DNA of 64,000 nt, from the NCBI GenBank assembly GCA_963663975.2, contig CAXXRA010000005.1, positions 124,001 through 188,000 of the forward strand. Direction: 5' to 3'. This DNA comes from JANQRX01 sp963663975 (GTDB lineage Bacteria; Pseudomonadota; Alphaproteobacteria; Rhizobiales; Kaistiaceae). The translations under genes were made by a program, and so were the position numbers. Numbering within the stretch: the first letter of the stretch is position 1; each line of letters starts with the position of its first letter. The notes below the pieces were generated by a model that saw nothing but the letters and a program-made list of their open reading frames with translations, ran no database searches and was not told the DNA's origin. Below are positions 54,443 to 63,714 of this stretch, in pieces.

Positions 54443-55252
54443 TCAATCACCGCCACCGGCGTGTGGGTCGCGGGGGAGCGCGAGAGGCCTTTCGCCACAA
54501 GTCTCTATGAACTCGATAAGCGTGGCGACCTCATCCACCCCGCCATGGGCTGAGCGAACGGCGGCAAGGCGTTGCCGGCGCGTACCCTCGCTGAAGAAGA
54601 AAAGGCGATAGGAGGATCTCAATGCGTGAAGAGTTTCCCGGTCGAATCCGCGCCGTTTCAGTCCAATGATATTGAGGCCGGAAAGCTGCGCCTGATTGCC
54701 AATGGCCGTGGCGTAGGGAATGACATGGCGCCTGACCCCGGCGACCCCGGCTATGAAGGCATGGGCACCAATGCGCAGGCGTTGCTGCACCGCCGACAAC
54801 CCGCCAAGAATGGCAAAGTCTCCCAGCTCGCAGTGACCGCCGACGATCGCGTGAGTGGTGAGGATGACGTTGTCCCCAATGATGCAATCATGGCCGATAT
54901 GGGCCCCGATCATCAAAAAGCAGTTGGCCCCGATCATCGTGCGACCGCGGCCGCGGCTGGTTCCACGGTGGATGGTGACGTGCTCACGGATGCGACAATC
55001 CGCACCGATATGGACCTCTGTCACTTCCCCCCGAAAGCTGAGATCTTGCGGCTCGCCACCGATCACGGCAAACGGCGACACGGAGGTTCGTTCGCCTATG
55101 GTCGTGCGCCCCTTGACGACCACGCCGGCTTCCAGCGTAACGCCGTCGCGCAGCACGACCTGCGGGCCAATGATACAGTGCGGACCGACGACGACACCGC
55201 CACCGATCTGCGCTCCGTCTTCAACGAGGGCGGTCGCGTGAACGTCACTCAT
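54443..55252 (-). CDS. lpxA: UDP-N-acetylglucosamine acyltransferase
   Basis: First acylation step of lipid A synthesis; 269 residues. A left-handed beta-helix of hexapeptide repeats fills the N-terminal two thirds (VHATALVEDGAQIGGGVVVG onward), with the catalytic histidine in GAHIGHDCIIG. A C-terminal helical part contains LSGLNIIGLKRRGFD. The ATG overlaps the fabZ stop as ATGA. A 12-base gap follows to lpxI. Confidence 0.96.
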   Translation of the reverse strand: MSDVHATALVEDGAQIGGGVVVGPHCIIGPQVVLRDGVTLEAGVVVKGRTTIGERTSVSPFAVIGGEPQDLSFRGEVTEVHIGADCRIREHVTIHRGTSRGRGRTMIGANCFLMIGAHIGHDCIIGDNVILTTHAIVGGHCELGDFAILGGLSAVQQRLRIGAHAFIAGVAGVRRHVIPYATAIGNQAQLSGLNIIGLKRRGFDRETLHALRSSYRLFFFSEGTRRQRLAAVRSAHGGVDEVATLIEFIETCGERPLALPRDPHAGGGD

Positions 55253-55722
55253 GCAGCATCCGTCCCATCATCCAGCATGGCACTGATGACCGCCTCCGCG
55301 ACCTTGTCGCCGCCAACCTTGGCAAGACACGCAAACTTCCAAATATTCCGTCGTTTGCGGATTTTCTTGACGTGATATTCGACCGTGTCGCCGGGCACGA
55401 CCGGTCGGCGAAATTTCGCGCGGTCGATGGTCATGAAATAAACCAGCGGGCGCCGTTTCGTCTCAATTGAGGCCACACAAATCGCCGCCGCCGTCTGCGC
55501 CATCCCCTCGATCAGCAGGACCCCCGGCATGATCGGCATGTGTGGGAAATGTCCTGCGAATTGCGGCTCGTTGAATGTGACATTCTTGAGCCCGACGGCG
55601 GAATTGTCGCCGTCCACATCAACGATCCGATCAACCATGAGAAACGGATAGCGATGCGGCAGATGTTCAAGCAGTGCCAGAATATCGATGGTGTCCAGCG
55701 TGGCCTGCTTGTCGTCCACCAT
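55249..55722 (-). CDS. fabZ: 3-hydroxyacyl-ACP dehydratase FabZ
   Basis: Dehydrates beta-hydroxyacyl-ACP in fatty-acid synthesis; 157 residues. It is a hot-dog fold with LLEHLPHRYPFLMVDRIVD, the catalytic histidine in QFAGHFPHMPIMPG and the glutamate in VLLIEGMAQTAAA. The ATG at 55720-55722 begins MVDDKQAT; the frame continues upstream for 23 codons with no family match. In relatives lpxD comes just before it, but here bamA does. Confidence 0.95.
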   Translation of the reverse strand: MVDDKQATLDTIDILALLEHLPHRYPFLMVDRIVDVDGDNSAVGLKNVTFNEPQFAGHFPHMPIMPGVLLIEGMAQTAAAICVASIETKRRPLVYFMTIDRAKFRRPVVPGDTVEYHVKKIRKRRNIWKFACLAKVGGDKVAEAVISAMLDDGTDAA

Positions 55723-55860
55723 GCGAGCGCTCCCCTGACCTCGCCCACAACCGGTTCGTCGGACACGGTTGGAGCGGACCGACCGGACCAATCGGTTGCG
55801 GCAGCGCGTGTGGCGAAACTCGCGCCACGCACGCCGGTGCGAGGCGCCGATGAACTTGTT
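55723..55860. other. Short junction where ompH and lpxD are expected
   Basis: 138 bases between bamA and fabZ. Neither frame on the minus strand shows LpxD or OmpH/Skp sequence. The segment begins next to the bamA stop in TTCTAGAA, again a CTAG. In most alphaproteobacteria this place holds ompH and lpxD, about 1.6 kb. Confidence 0.6.
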
Positions 55861-58167
55861 CTAGAACCGCGCGCCGGCGCCGAGCCGGAAAAGCTGCGTT
55901 TCGTCGTAGCTCTCCTTGGCCAGCACGTGCGCGAAATCGGCCCGCAGCAGCCCGAACGGCGACGCCCACAGGATCGAGCCGCCGACCGAGGCCCGCACCG
56001 CCGTATCATCGATCACGGTTCCGGGATTTGCATCGACGCCGAACAGCAGACCAGCATCGGCGAACACCGCGGCCCGCAGCCCCAGATCCGGCGGGATCAA
56101 CGGTATCGGAAACTGCATCTCCGCCGTGCCAACGACGAAGTTCTTGCCGCCGACCGGTACCCCTGTCGCATCGCGGGGACCGTATCCGCGCGTGGCGAAG
56201 CCGCGCACCGTCACCGTCTCGCCTCCCTTGAAGAAGTTGTCGGCAAAAGCAACGTCTTCTCCAAGGCCCAGAACGTTGCCGGCCGCGATCCGCATGATCC
56301 CGATCACGTCGCGGTCGGGCAAGATCGGCCGGTAGTAGGCGGCATCGGCAACGGTCCGCATGTAGCGCGCATCGCCGCCGACGCCCGCAACATCCTGGCT
56401 CAGCTTGAATTTGAAACCTTCATGCGGATTGCCCGGGTTGTCGACCGTGGAATGTTTGAACGTGTAACCCACGGAGGAAATCAGACGGGTGCCATTGGGA
56501 AAGAACGCAATCGCGGTCGAATCGGAGGTCGTCTCCGACGCGATCTTGTAGTTGAAGGTGATTCTGGAATCGTCGGTCAGAGGAAGACCCAACCGGACTC
56601 CGCCGCCGGTTCGTTCAAGATCGAAGGGTCGCGCCGAACTCGAGCCACTGGTCGTGCGAAATATGTCGGCGCCGGCCAGGATCGGCCTGCCGAGGAAATA
56701 CGGCTCGGTGAACGACACATTGTAGGTTTGATCGTCGGTGCCTCCCCCCACCGAGATTTTGGCGGCCTGCCCTCGACCGAGGAAGTTGCGTTCCTCGAGG
56801 GCGATCTCGGCGATCAAACCGCTGGTCGACGAAACGCCTGCCGCGAATGACACCGAACCGGTCGACTTGTCCTTCACCAAGACAAATACGATCACCTTGT
56901 CGGGCGCCGAACCGGGTCGGACGGTGACCCGAACCAATTCGAAGAAGTCGAGGGCGCGAAGCCGCCTTTCCGCTCGATCGATCAGTGCGCGATTAAACGC
57001 ATCACCCTCGGAAAGCCTGAACTCGCGTCGAATGACGAAGTCGCGGGTTTTGGTGTTCCCACGAATCTCAATCCGCTCGACATAGGCGCGCGGCCCCTCG
57101 TCGATCACGTAGGTCAGATGGATGATGTTGTCGACATAGTTGCGATCGCCGCGCGGCCGCACCTGAGCAAACACGAAGCCACGCCGTGCAAGCTCGATGG
57201 TCAACGCGTCGACCGATCTCTCGACTTTGGTCGAATCGAAGACCCTACCCGACTTGGTTTGGATCACATCTTCGAGAGCGGCGGTATCGACGCCGGGGAT
57301 CGAGGAATCGACGGTGATGTCGCCGAAGCGGTATTTCGGCCCTTCGTCGATCGTGAAGACAATATGGTACTTGCCTTTCTCGGCATCGAAGTTGACATCG
57401 ACGGCGAGCACCTGAAAATCCGCGTAGCCCGACTTGAGGTAGTGTCGGCGCAGCGCTTCCCTGTCGGCGGCGAGCTTCTCCTCGCTGAAGATATCGCGCT
57501 TGTTCAGCCAACTCATGATGTTGGTCTTTTGCAGCTGGATGACGCTGCGCAGACGCGTCCGCGAAAAGGCTTCGTTGCCGATAAACGTGATCGATGCGAT
57601 GCCGGTCTTGTCGCCTTCGATGATGACGAAGGTAACGTCGACGCGATTGTTGCCCAATTCGGTTACGCTGGCGTCGACCTGAACGCCGCTTCGTCCGTTT
57701 TGGGCGTAATAGATCTCAATGGCGACGACATCGGCCTGCAGTCTGGCGTCTGTCAGGACTCCCCGGGACTCGAGCCTGACGACCTGCTCAAGGATGTCCG
57801 TCTTGATCTTCTTGTTGCCCTCGAAAAACACCGCGTTGACGACGGGGTTTTCGGCAACCGTGATGATGAGCACGCGTCCGCTGCGGCCAATGTCCACGTC
57901 CGCGAACAGTCCGGTACCGTAGAGGACCTTGACGGATTCATCGATGTCGGCCGCGCCGAACTGAACGCCCGGCTTGATGGTGAGGTAGGTTTCGATCGTC
58001 GAGGCGTCGACGCGTTGGTTGCCGCGAACCTCGATGCTCGAAATCTCCGCTGCAATGGCATGGGATGCTACCGTGGTCAGCGCCAAACCACCAAGGACGG
58101 GGACGACCAGCGTCAGGACTGCCGCAAAAACGACACCACGCAACAATTTCCAAAATAAATACATCAA
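55861..58167 (-). CDS. bamA: Outer membrane protein assembly factor BamA
   Basis: Omp85 insertase for outer-membrane beta-barrel proteins; 768 residues. A signal peptide (about 1-40, ending SHAIA) is followed by five POTRA repeats (about 41-420, starting ISSIEVRGNQRVDASTIETY). The C-terminal 16-stranded barrel has the VRGFATRGYGPRD loop (VRGF motif), GTAEMQFPIPLIPPDLGL and a last strand ending LGAGARF with terminal phenylalanine. The gene order rseP-bamA is standard. The 190-base gap from rseP (58168-58357) shows no gene and is a likely promoter region. Confidence 0.96.
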   Translation of the reverse strand: MMYLFWKLLRGVVFAAVLTLVVPVLGGLALTTVASHAIAAEISSIEVRGNQRVDASTIETYLTIKPGVQFGAADIDESVKVLYGTGLFADVDIGRSGRVLIITVAENPVVNAVFFEGNKKIKTDILEQVVRLESRGVLTDARLQADVVAIEIYYAQNGRSGVQVDASVTELGNNRVDVTFVIIEGDKTGIASITFIGNEAFSRTRLRSVIQLQKTNIMSWLNKRDIFSEEKLAADREALRRHYLKSGYADFQVLAVDVNFDAEKGKYHIVFTIDEGPKYRFGDITVDSSIPGVDTAALEDVIQTKSGRVFDSTKVERSVDALTIELARRGFVFAQVRPRGDRNYVDNIIHLTYVIDEGPRAYVERIEIRGNTKTRDFVIRREFRLSEGDAFNRALIDRAERRLRALDFFELVRVTVRPGSAPDKVIVFVLVKDKSTGSVSFAAGVSSTSGLIAEIALEERNFLGRGQAAKISVGGGTDDQTYNVSFTEPYFLGRPILAGADIFRTTSGSSSARPFDLERTGGGVRLGLPLTDDSRITFNYKIASETTSDSTAIAFFPNGTRLISSVGYTFKHSTVDNPGNPHEGFKFKLSQDVAGVGGDARYMRTVADAAYYRPILPDRDVIGIMRIAAGNVLGLGEDVAFADNFFKGGETVTVRGFATRGYGPRDATGVPVGGKNFVVGTAEMQFPIPLIPPDLGLRAAVFADAGLLFGVDANPGTVIDDTAVRASVGGSILWASPFGLLRADFAHVLAKESYDETQLFRLGAGARF

Positions 58168-58357
58168 TCTCTAATGCCCTGCCGTCCCTCAGGTCGGTCG
58201 GCCCGATAGGCCAACGGAAACGGGCTGCGAATAGCCAGCAAAAGCAGCTTTACAGGCTTTTCCGATCCCTGCAAATCATCCCCCGGGCGCAATCGCGCTT
58301 TTTAGTCTGGCCGTTGCCGCAAAGCCACGCTTTCCACCCCAGAAAACGGCCAAAACT

Positions 58358-59491
58358 CTAACGAACTATATCGTTCCAGACAGTGAAAATCATTAACACG
58401 CCAATTGCGGCTAATCCAAGCCTGAATCCGATCTCCTGGACCCGGTCGCTGAGCGGTTTTCCGCGAACCGCCTCGATGGCGAAGAACACCAGATGCCCGC
58501 CATCAAGGAGCGGGATGGGAAAGAGATTGATCAGTCCGATACTCACCGAGATCAGGGCTGCAAAGTTGATCATCGGCAAGAAGCCGAGTGAGGCGACCTG
58601 GGATGAAATCTGGGCGATCCTGATCGGTCCGCCGAGTTGATCGGTTGTTTCGGTGCCTCTGACGACGCGGTAGATGTAGGTCAGTGATTGGTCGATGACG
58701 AACCAGGTCTCCGACACCGCCAGGACCGCCGCTTCCGGCGGCGAATAGCGCCGTGTGACGATGTCGCCGCCAGTCGTGTCCCTCGAAACGCCCAGAATCC
58801 CTATCGAAATCGTATTCCCGAAACGGTCGGTGATCTCCTGCCGACGCGGCGTAACGTTGACCACAAGCTCCTGGTCGCCGCGCTCTATCGTGATATCGAG
58901 CGGTCGTCCGGCGCTGGTGCCGACGGTGCGCTGCAGGTCGGCGAAGCTCTCGATCGCCCTGCCGTCAATGGCGCGAACAAGGTCGCCCTGGATGATTCCG
59001 GCTTCTTCGGCAGCACTCCCGGCGATGACCGTATCGACGCGCGGCGAGACCACATCACGGCCGAAAACGGCAAAGACAACGGTAAATATGACAATGGCCA
59101 GGAGAAAGTTGGCCAGTGGCCCCGCTACAACGATCGCCGCCCGCGCACCGACCGGCTTGTGTGCGAAGGATCGGTCTTTCTGGTCGGCCGGCATTTTGGC
59201 GACCGCCTCGTGGTCGGTGACGCTGGCCGCATTCTCGTCGCCAAGGAACTTGACGTAGCCACCCAGCGGAACCACCGATATCTGCCACCTTGTCCCATAC
59301 TTGTCGGTGAATCCGACCAGTGCCGGACCAAAGCCGATAGAGAACACCTTGACATCAACGCCGGTCCAGCGAGCGACCAGGAAATGCCCCAATTCATGGA
59401 AAAACACGACAACCGTCAGCACGAACAGAAACGGCGCTATGAAGATCACGGGGCTTGCAAGTGTTTCGAGCAGCGCTGTCAGGTCCATCAT
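58358..59491 (-). CDS. rseP: Site-2 metalloprotease RseP
   Basis: Intramembrane zinc protease that releases envelope-stress sigma factors; 377 residues. It has the zinc motif HELGH (about residues 32-36) in the first helix. A PDZ domain (about 125-210, GSAAEEAGIIQGDLVRAID) and the second catalytic motif LFPIPLLDGGHLVFF near 320 follow. Three to four membrane helices are visible. It is 15 bases downstream of dxr. Confidence 0.95.
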   Translation of the reverse strand: MMDLTALLETLASPVIFIAPFLFVLTVVVFFHELGHFLVARWTGVDVKVFSIGFGPALVGFTDKYGTRWQISVVPLGGYVKFLGDENAASVTDHEAVAKMPADQKDRSFAHKPVGARAAIVVAGPLANFLLAIVIFTVVFAVFGRDVVSPRVDTVIAGSAAEEAGIIQGDLVRAIDGRAIESFADLQRTVGTSAGRPLDITIERGDQELVVNVTPRRQEITDRFGNTISIGILGVSRDTTGGDIVTRRYSPPEAAVLAVSETWFVIDQSLTYIYRVVRGTETTDQLGGPIRIAQISSQVASLGFLPMINFAALISVSIGLINLFPIPLLDGGHLVFFAIEAVRGKPLSDRVQEIGFRLGLAAIGVLMIFTVWNDIVR

Positions 59492-59506
59492 TTCTTCCCG
59501 GCTGTT

Positions 59507-60679
59507 TCAGGCGGCTGAACGGCTGCCGACGAGGTCGCTCGCCAAGCGCCGCCCGCGTGCGTCGATATCCAGGGCTTCTTCAATCGTCATGGGCGTTCGC
59601 AGCTTGTTATCCGACGCGGCCATGGCGATCGCTTCAGCAGTCAAATCGGCTATTTCGAGAAAACCGATGCGCCCCGCCAGGAATGCGCCGACAGCTATCT
59701 CATTGGCCGCGCTAAGGATATTAGTGGCCCAACCGCCTGCATCAAGGGCCTCCATGGCAACGCGAAACGCCGGAAAGCGCTCACAGTCAAGTTCTTCGAA
59801 CGTCAGCCGGCCGAGTTCGGCCAGATCAAGCGAATGATCGGCTGACGGCGCTCGTTCGGGCCAGGCCAGACAGTGGGCGATGGGGCCCCGCATGTCGGGG
59901 TGCCCGAGAGCCGCCATGTGGGCGCCATCCTTGAACTCGACCAGACCGTGGACGATCGATTCCGGGTGAACGAGGACATCGAGTCTGTCAGACGAAACCC
60001 CAAATACATGAAATGCCTCAATGACTTCCAGGCCTTTGTTCATCATTGTTGCCGAATCGATGGTGATCTTCGCCCCCATCGACCAATTGGGATGCTTGAG
60101 AGCATCGGATGGCTTCGCCGCTGCCATCTCTTGCCGGGTCCACCGTCGAAACGGTCCCCCCGACGCGGTCAGAATAATGCGTGCAACCTCATCGGTGTCA
60201 CGTCCGTCCAGGATCCGGAAAATCGCATTGTGCTCCGAATCGACCGGCAGCAATGTCGCGCCCGACACCGACATGGTCCGTCGAAACACTTCGCCGGCCG
60301 AAACCAGGCACTCCTTGTTGGCCAGAGCGACTGTTCGGCTCTCGGCAATAGCGGCGTGCGTGGGAGCAAGGCCGGCGGACCCGACGATAGCCGCAACCAC
60401 GACGTCGGCCGGGCGTCGCGCGGCTTCGATCACCGCGTGGGGCCCTGCCGCCGACTCGATACCGCTGCCGGACAGGGCCTCCCTCAGTTCGCCAAAGGCG
60501 GTGGGCTCGGCGACAACGGCCAGCTGCGCTCCCAGGTCGCGGGCCACCTTGGCAAGCTTGACCGCTTCGGTATTGGCGGTGACGGCCTCGACCTGAAAAC
60601 GGTCGCGATTTGCGGTGAGAACCGAAACCGTATTGGTGCCGACCGAACCGGTCGCTCCCAGAACCGATACCGTTTTCAT
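59507..60679 (-). CDS. dxr: 1-deoxy-D-xylulose 5-phosphate reductoisomerase
   Basis: Second step of the MEP isoprenoid pathway; 390 residues. It has the NADPH motif VLGATGSVGTNTVSVL, ALANKECLVSAGEVF, the metal and substrate regions LLPVDSEHNAIF and TASGGPFRRW, HPNWSMGAKITIDSATMMNK and VHPESIVHGLVEF. Together with ispDF at 12.4 kb it shows that this organism makes isoprenoids by the MEP route. It follows cdsA by 16 bases. Confidence 0.97.
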   Translation of the reverse strand: MKTVSVLGATGSVGTNTVSVLTANRDRFQVEAVTANTEAVKLAKVARDLGAQLAVVAEPTAFGELREALSGSGIESAAGPHAVIEAARRPADVVVAAIVGSAGLAPTHAAIAESRTVALANKECLVSAGEVFRRTMSVSGATLLPVDSEHNAIFRILDGRDTDEVARIILTASGGPFRRWTRQEMAAAKPSDALKHPNWSMGAKITIDSATMMNKGLEVIEAFHVFGVSSDRLDVLVHPESIVHGLVEFKDGAHMAALGHPDMRGPIAHCLAWPERAPSADHSLDLAELGRLTFEELDCERFPAFRVAMEALDAGGWATNILSAANEIAVGAFLAGRIGFLEIADLTAEAIAMAASDNKLRTPMTIEEALDIDARGRRLASDLVGSRSAA

Positions 60680-60695
60680 CCGGCCATCCCCGAGC

Positions 60696-61535
60696 CTACC
60701 AAAGGAGCAACCCTGTGGCAGGAGAACTTGGGGACTTTGCCCAGCCGATCAAGGCGGCCGCCCCGACCGCGACTGTCAGACTGTCGACGCGGTCCATGAG
60801 ACCGCCATGTCCTGGAATCAGGCGGCTGCTGTCCTTGGCTCCGAAACGCCGCTTTACCGCTGATTCGAACAGGTCCCCGGCCTGTCCAAACGCCGACAAC
60901 GCGGTGGCGATAAGCAGCAGGTTGATCGAGAAGCCAAAGCCGCCGCCGGCCGCGACAAGTACACCGGCCACGGCACCGGACAGCAGACCGGCGACGGCTC
61001 CCGCCCAGGTCTTGTTGGGTGAAATCCGCGGCCACAACTTCGGTCCGCCAATCGCCCGGCCGCCGAAATAGGCGGCAGCATCGGTCGCCCAAACGATGGC
61101 AAACAGAAACAGGATGGCCGTTGCCCCGGATTGCGGCGACAACCGGAGCGACAGCAAGCCAAGACCAATCACGCCGACATACACGATACCCATCGACCGC
61201 CAGGGAAACCCGTCTCTGATTCCGGCCAGCGCCACCGCAGCCGCCAGGATCAACAGTGCGAGCGCGACCATGCCCATGGCGAACAGCGCGAAAGACAGGA
61301 TGGCGGGCGCGACATAGGCGATGGCCAGCCGATTGTGGCTCTCGGTAATGCCGCACCACTCCCAGAAAATTACCGCCGCCAATGCACCCACGATGACCGT
61401 GGCCGGCCATCCCCCAAGCCACGTCCCGGCAAGTGCGATTGCCGCCAGAACGGCGGCCGAGGCGGCGCGGACAAGCAATGTCCCGTCGGGCGCGCTTGTG
61501 TGGCTTGCGCCCAGGGACCGGCTCACGCGCCTCAC
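60696..61535 (-). CDS. cdsA: Phosphatidate cytidylyltransferase
   Basis: Makes CDP-diacylglycerol for phospholipid synthesis; 279 residues with about eight membrane helices. The family signature is near the C-terminus (SAVKRRFGAKDSSRLIPGHG, followed by GLMDRVDSL). The start is a GTG at 61533-61535 overlapping the uppS stop as GTGA. No ATG occurs in the first part, so the GTG is favoured. Confidence 0.94.
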   Translation of the reverse strand: MRRVSRSLGASHTSAPDGTLLVRAASAAVLAAIALAGTWLGGWPATVIVGALAAVIFWEWCGITESHNRLAIAYVAPAILSFALFAMGMVALALLILAAAVALAGIRDGFPWRSMGIVYVGVIGLGLLSLRLSPQSGATAILFLFAIVWATDAAAYFGGRAIGGPKLWPRISPNKTWAGAVAGLLSGAVAGVLVAAGGGFGFSINLLLIATALSAFGQAGDLFESAVKRRFGAKDSSRLIPGHGGLMDRVDSLTVAVGAAALIGWAKSPSSPATGLLLW

Positions 61536-62287
61536 CTGGCTCCGATTCCGCCGTACCGGCGCGACCTGCCTTCGAACAGACCCAGGGCCTCCTCAAGGTC
61601 GTCCTTTCGAAAATCGGGCCAGTAGATTGGCAGGAACACGAACTCCGAATAGGCGCATTGCCAGAGCAGAAAGTTGCTCAGCCGCAGTTCGCCGCCGGTG
61701 CGGATGATGAGGTCGGGATCCGGTATCGAGGCGGTATCGAGGTGATCTGCGATGGTCCCCTCATTGACCGCTTCGGGGTCAAGTAAACCGTCTGCCGCCT
61801 CGGCCGCAATCCTGGCAACCGCCCTGGTGATCTCGTCGCGTCCTCCATAGTTGAACGCGAAATTGACCTGAACCCTGCGGTTGGCGTCAGTGCGACGCTC
61901 TGCTTCGTCGATGAGCAGCCGGATGTCCGGCGGCAAGTCTGTGCGCCGCCCGATCACCTTGACCCGCGCCCCCGCCTCGTCAAGCTGACGAAGGTCGTTG
62001 CGGATATAGGACCTGAACAGGCCAAACAGCAATTCGATCTCGTCGCGCGGGCGGGACCAGTTCTCCGAGGAGAAACCGAACAATGTCAGGTGCTTGATGC
62101 CCAGCTCGGCGGCGGCGCGGATCGTCTCTCTGACAGCGTCGACGCCGCGCCGGTGACCTTCCGCGCGGGGCACCCCACGCGCCGAGGCCCACCGACCGTT
62201 GCCGTCCATGATGATGGCGACGTGCCGGGGCACGGACGGCTGCGAACCGTGCTCAAACGAAGCGCTCTGTTTGGCGAGGACCGACAT
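61532..62287 (-). CDS. uppS: Undecaprenyl diphosphate synthase
   Basis: cis-Prenyltransferase that makes the C55 lipid carrier for cell-wall polymers; 251 residues. It has HVAIIMDGNGRWASARGVPR with the catalytic aspartate, GHRRGVDAVRE, LFGFSSENWSRP, the RSYIRNDL helix and RTGGELRLSNFLLWQCAYSE, ending with FVFLPIYWPDF. It is 21 bases from frr. Confidence 0.97.
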   Translation of the reverse strand: MSVLAKQSASFEHGSQPSVPRHVAIIMDGNGRWASARGVPRAEGHRRGVDAVRETIRAAAELGIKHLTLFGFSSENWSRPRDEIELLFGLFRSYIRNDLRQLDEAGARVKVIGRRTDLPPDIRLLIDEAERRTDANRRVQVNFAFNYGGRDEITRAVARIAAEAADGLLDPEAVNEGTIADHLDTASIPDPDLIIRTGGELRLSNFLLWQCAYSEFVFLPIYWPDFRKDDLEEALGLFEGRSRRYGGIGAR

Positions 62288-62308
62288 GAAGGCTGACTTA
62301 TCTCCGGT

Positions 62309-62869
62309 TCAGACCTGCATGATCTCGGCCTCTTTATCGGCCAGCACGGTATTGATCTCCTCAATGAACTCGTCGGTGAATTTCTGAACCTGATCGGCCA
62401 GAGTGTGCTGCTCGTCCTGGCCCATTTGGCCGTCCTTTTCCTCCTTCTTCAGATGATCCAGGATATCGCGACGCACGTTGCGGACGGCCACCCTGGCTTT
62501 CTCAGCATAATTGTGCGCGATTTTGACCAGTTCTTGACGGCGCTCGGTATTTAGTTCCGGAATCGGGATCCGCAGCAGGGTTCCGTCGGTAATCGGATTG
62601 AGCCCGAGATTAGATTCGCGGATCGCGCGGTCGACCGCTGCAACGTTTGCCTTGTCCCAGACTTGCGCCGACAGCATGCGCGCCTCCGGGACGCTGATCG
62701 TGGCAACCTGATTGATCGGCATTGAGGTTCCGTAAACATCGATCTGCAACGGCTCCAGCAGGCTGATCGACGCCCGCCCGGTTCTCAATCCCGCCAGTTC
62801 GTCGCGAAACACCGAGACTGCGCCTTTCATCCGGCGTTTCAGGTCATCAAAATCCACAGCCTCACCCAT
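62309..62869 (-). CDS. frr: Ribosome recycling factor
   Basis: Splits post-termination ribosomes with EF-G; 186 residues, the usual length. Typical segments are LAGLRTGRASISLLEPLQID, VYGTSMPINQVATISVPEAR, PIPELNTERRQELVKIAHNY and AEKARVAVRNVRRDILDHLK. The ATG at 62867-62869 begins MGEAVDF; the upstream extension to 62962 is in the pyrH end and not used. Confidence 0.97.
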   Translation of the reverse strand: MGEAVDFDDLKRRMKGAVSVFRDELAGLRTGRASISLLEPLQIDVYGTSMPINQVATISVPEARMLSAQVWDKANVAAVDRAIRESNLGLNPITDGTLLRIPIPELNTERRQELVKIAHNYAEKARVAVRNVRRDILDHLKKEEKDGQMGQDEQHTLADQVQKFTDEFIEEINTVLADKEAEIMQV

Positions 62870-62912
62870 TCTCGCTCCGTCGACGCCATTTCGCGGCTGC
62901 TGCGGCTGCGGA

Positions 62913-63635
62913 CTAGCCCCCGGAGACAATGGTCGCCCGCCCGCCACCTTCAAGAATATCAATCAGCGCGCCCGGTTGAAGAATCGAGAATACCACGATG
63001 GGGATCCTGTTTTCCCGTGCCAGTGCGACGGCGGCGGCGTCCATCACCTCCAGCCCCTTCTCAAGCACCTCGGCATGGGTAAGTGTGTCGAAGCGCACCG
63101 CATCGGCGTGCTTTTTGGGATCGCTTGAATACACCCCGTCGACCTGCGTACCCTTCAGCAGAGCATCACAGTCCAACTCGGCCGCCCTGAGTGCGGCGCC
63201 GGAATCGGTGGTGAAGAAGGGATTGCCGGTCCCGCCGGCGAAAACCGTCACATCACCCGCTTCAAATGCCGCTTTGGCGGCACGCTGGGTAAAGGTCTCG
63301 CAGACCGTCGGGACGGGGATTCCGGAAAAGACCCGGCAGGGGACTTGGTGGGCCCGCAGGCCATCTTGCAAAGCCATGGCGTTCATCACGGTGGCCAGCA
63401 TCCCCAATTGGTCGCCGGTGACGCGATCGCCGCCGGAACGCGCAACCTCGATACCGCGGAAGATATTGCCGCCGCCGACCACCACCCCGATCTTTACGCC
63501 CAGCCCGAGCGTCTCGGCGATTTCGCCGGCCAACCGGTCGACCACGCCGGAATCGATGCCATAGGATTGCTCGCCGAGAAGGGCCTCGCCGGAAAGCTTG
63601 AGGAGGACTCTCCTATAAGGCGACGGCTCCGGCAT
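62913..63635 (-). CDS. pyrH: Uridylate kinase
   Basis: Phosphorylates UMP to UDP; bacterial hexameric UMP kinase of 240 residues. It has RVLLKLSGEALLGEQSYGID, VVGGGNIFRGIEVARSGGDR, VTGDQLGMLATVMNAMALQD and FAGGTGNPFFTTDSGAALRA. The ATG at 63633-63635 (MPEPSPYRR) fits the family better than one eight codons earlier. It is separated from tsf by a hairpin. The stop TAG is in CTAG. Confidence 0.97.
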   Translation of the reverse strand: MPEPSPYRRVLLKLSGEALLGEQSYGIDSGVVDRLAGEIAETLGLGVKIGVVVGGGNIFRGIEVARSGGDRVTGDQLGMLATVMNAMALQDGLRAHQVPCRVFSGIPVPTVCETFTQRAAKAAFEAGDVTVFAGGTGNPFFTTDSGAALRAAELDCDALLKGTQVDGVYSSDPKKHADAVRFDTLTHAEVLEKGLEVMDAAAVALARENRIPIVVFSILQPGALIDILEGGGRATIVSGG

Positions 63636-63655
63636 GGCCTCGATTCGATCCGTGA

Positions 63656-63688
63656 ACAACGGCCATCGGGATACACGATGGCCGTTGT
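63656..63688. terminator. Stem-loop between tsf and pyrH
   Basis: Perfect 12-base inverted repeat (ACAACGGCCATC, 9-base loop, GATGGCCGTTGT) in the 79-base gap. No long T run follows on the minus strand, so it may be a partial terminator or attenuator that lowers pyrH-frr expression relative to rpsB-tsf. Confidence 0.6.
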
Positions 63689-63714
63689 CCTGTCACGGCG
63701 CGTATGTGCGCCGG

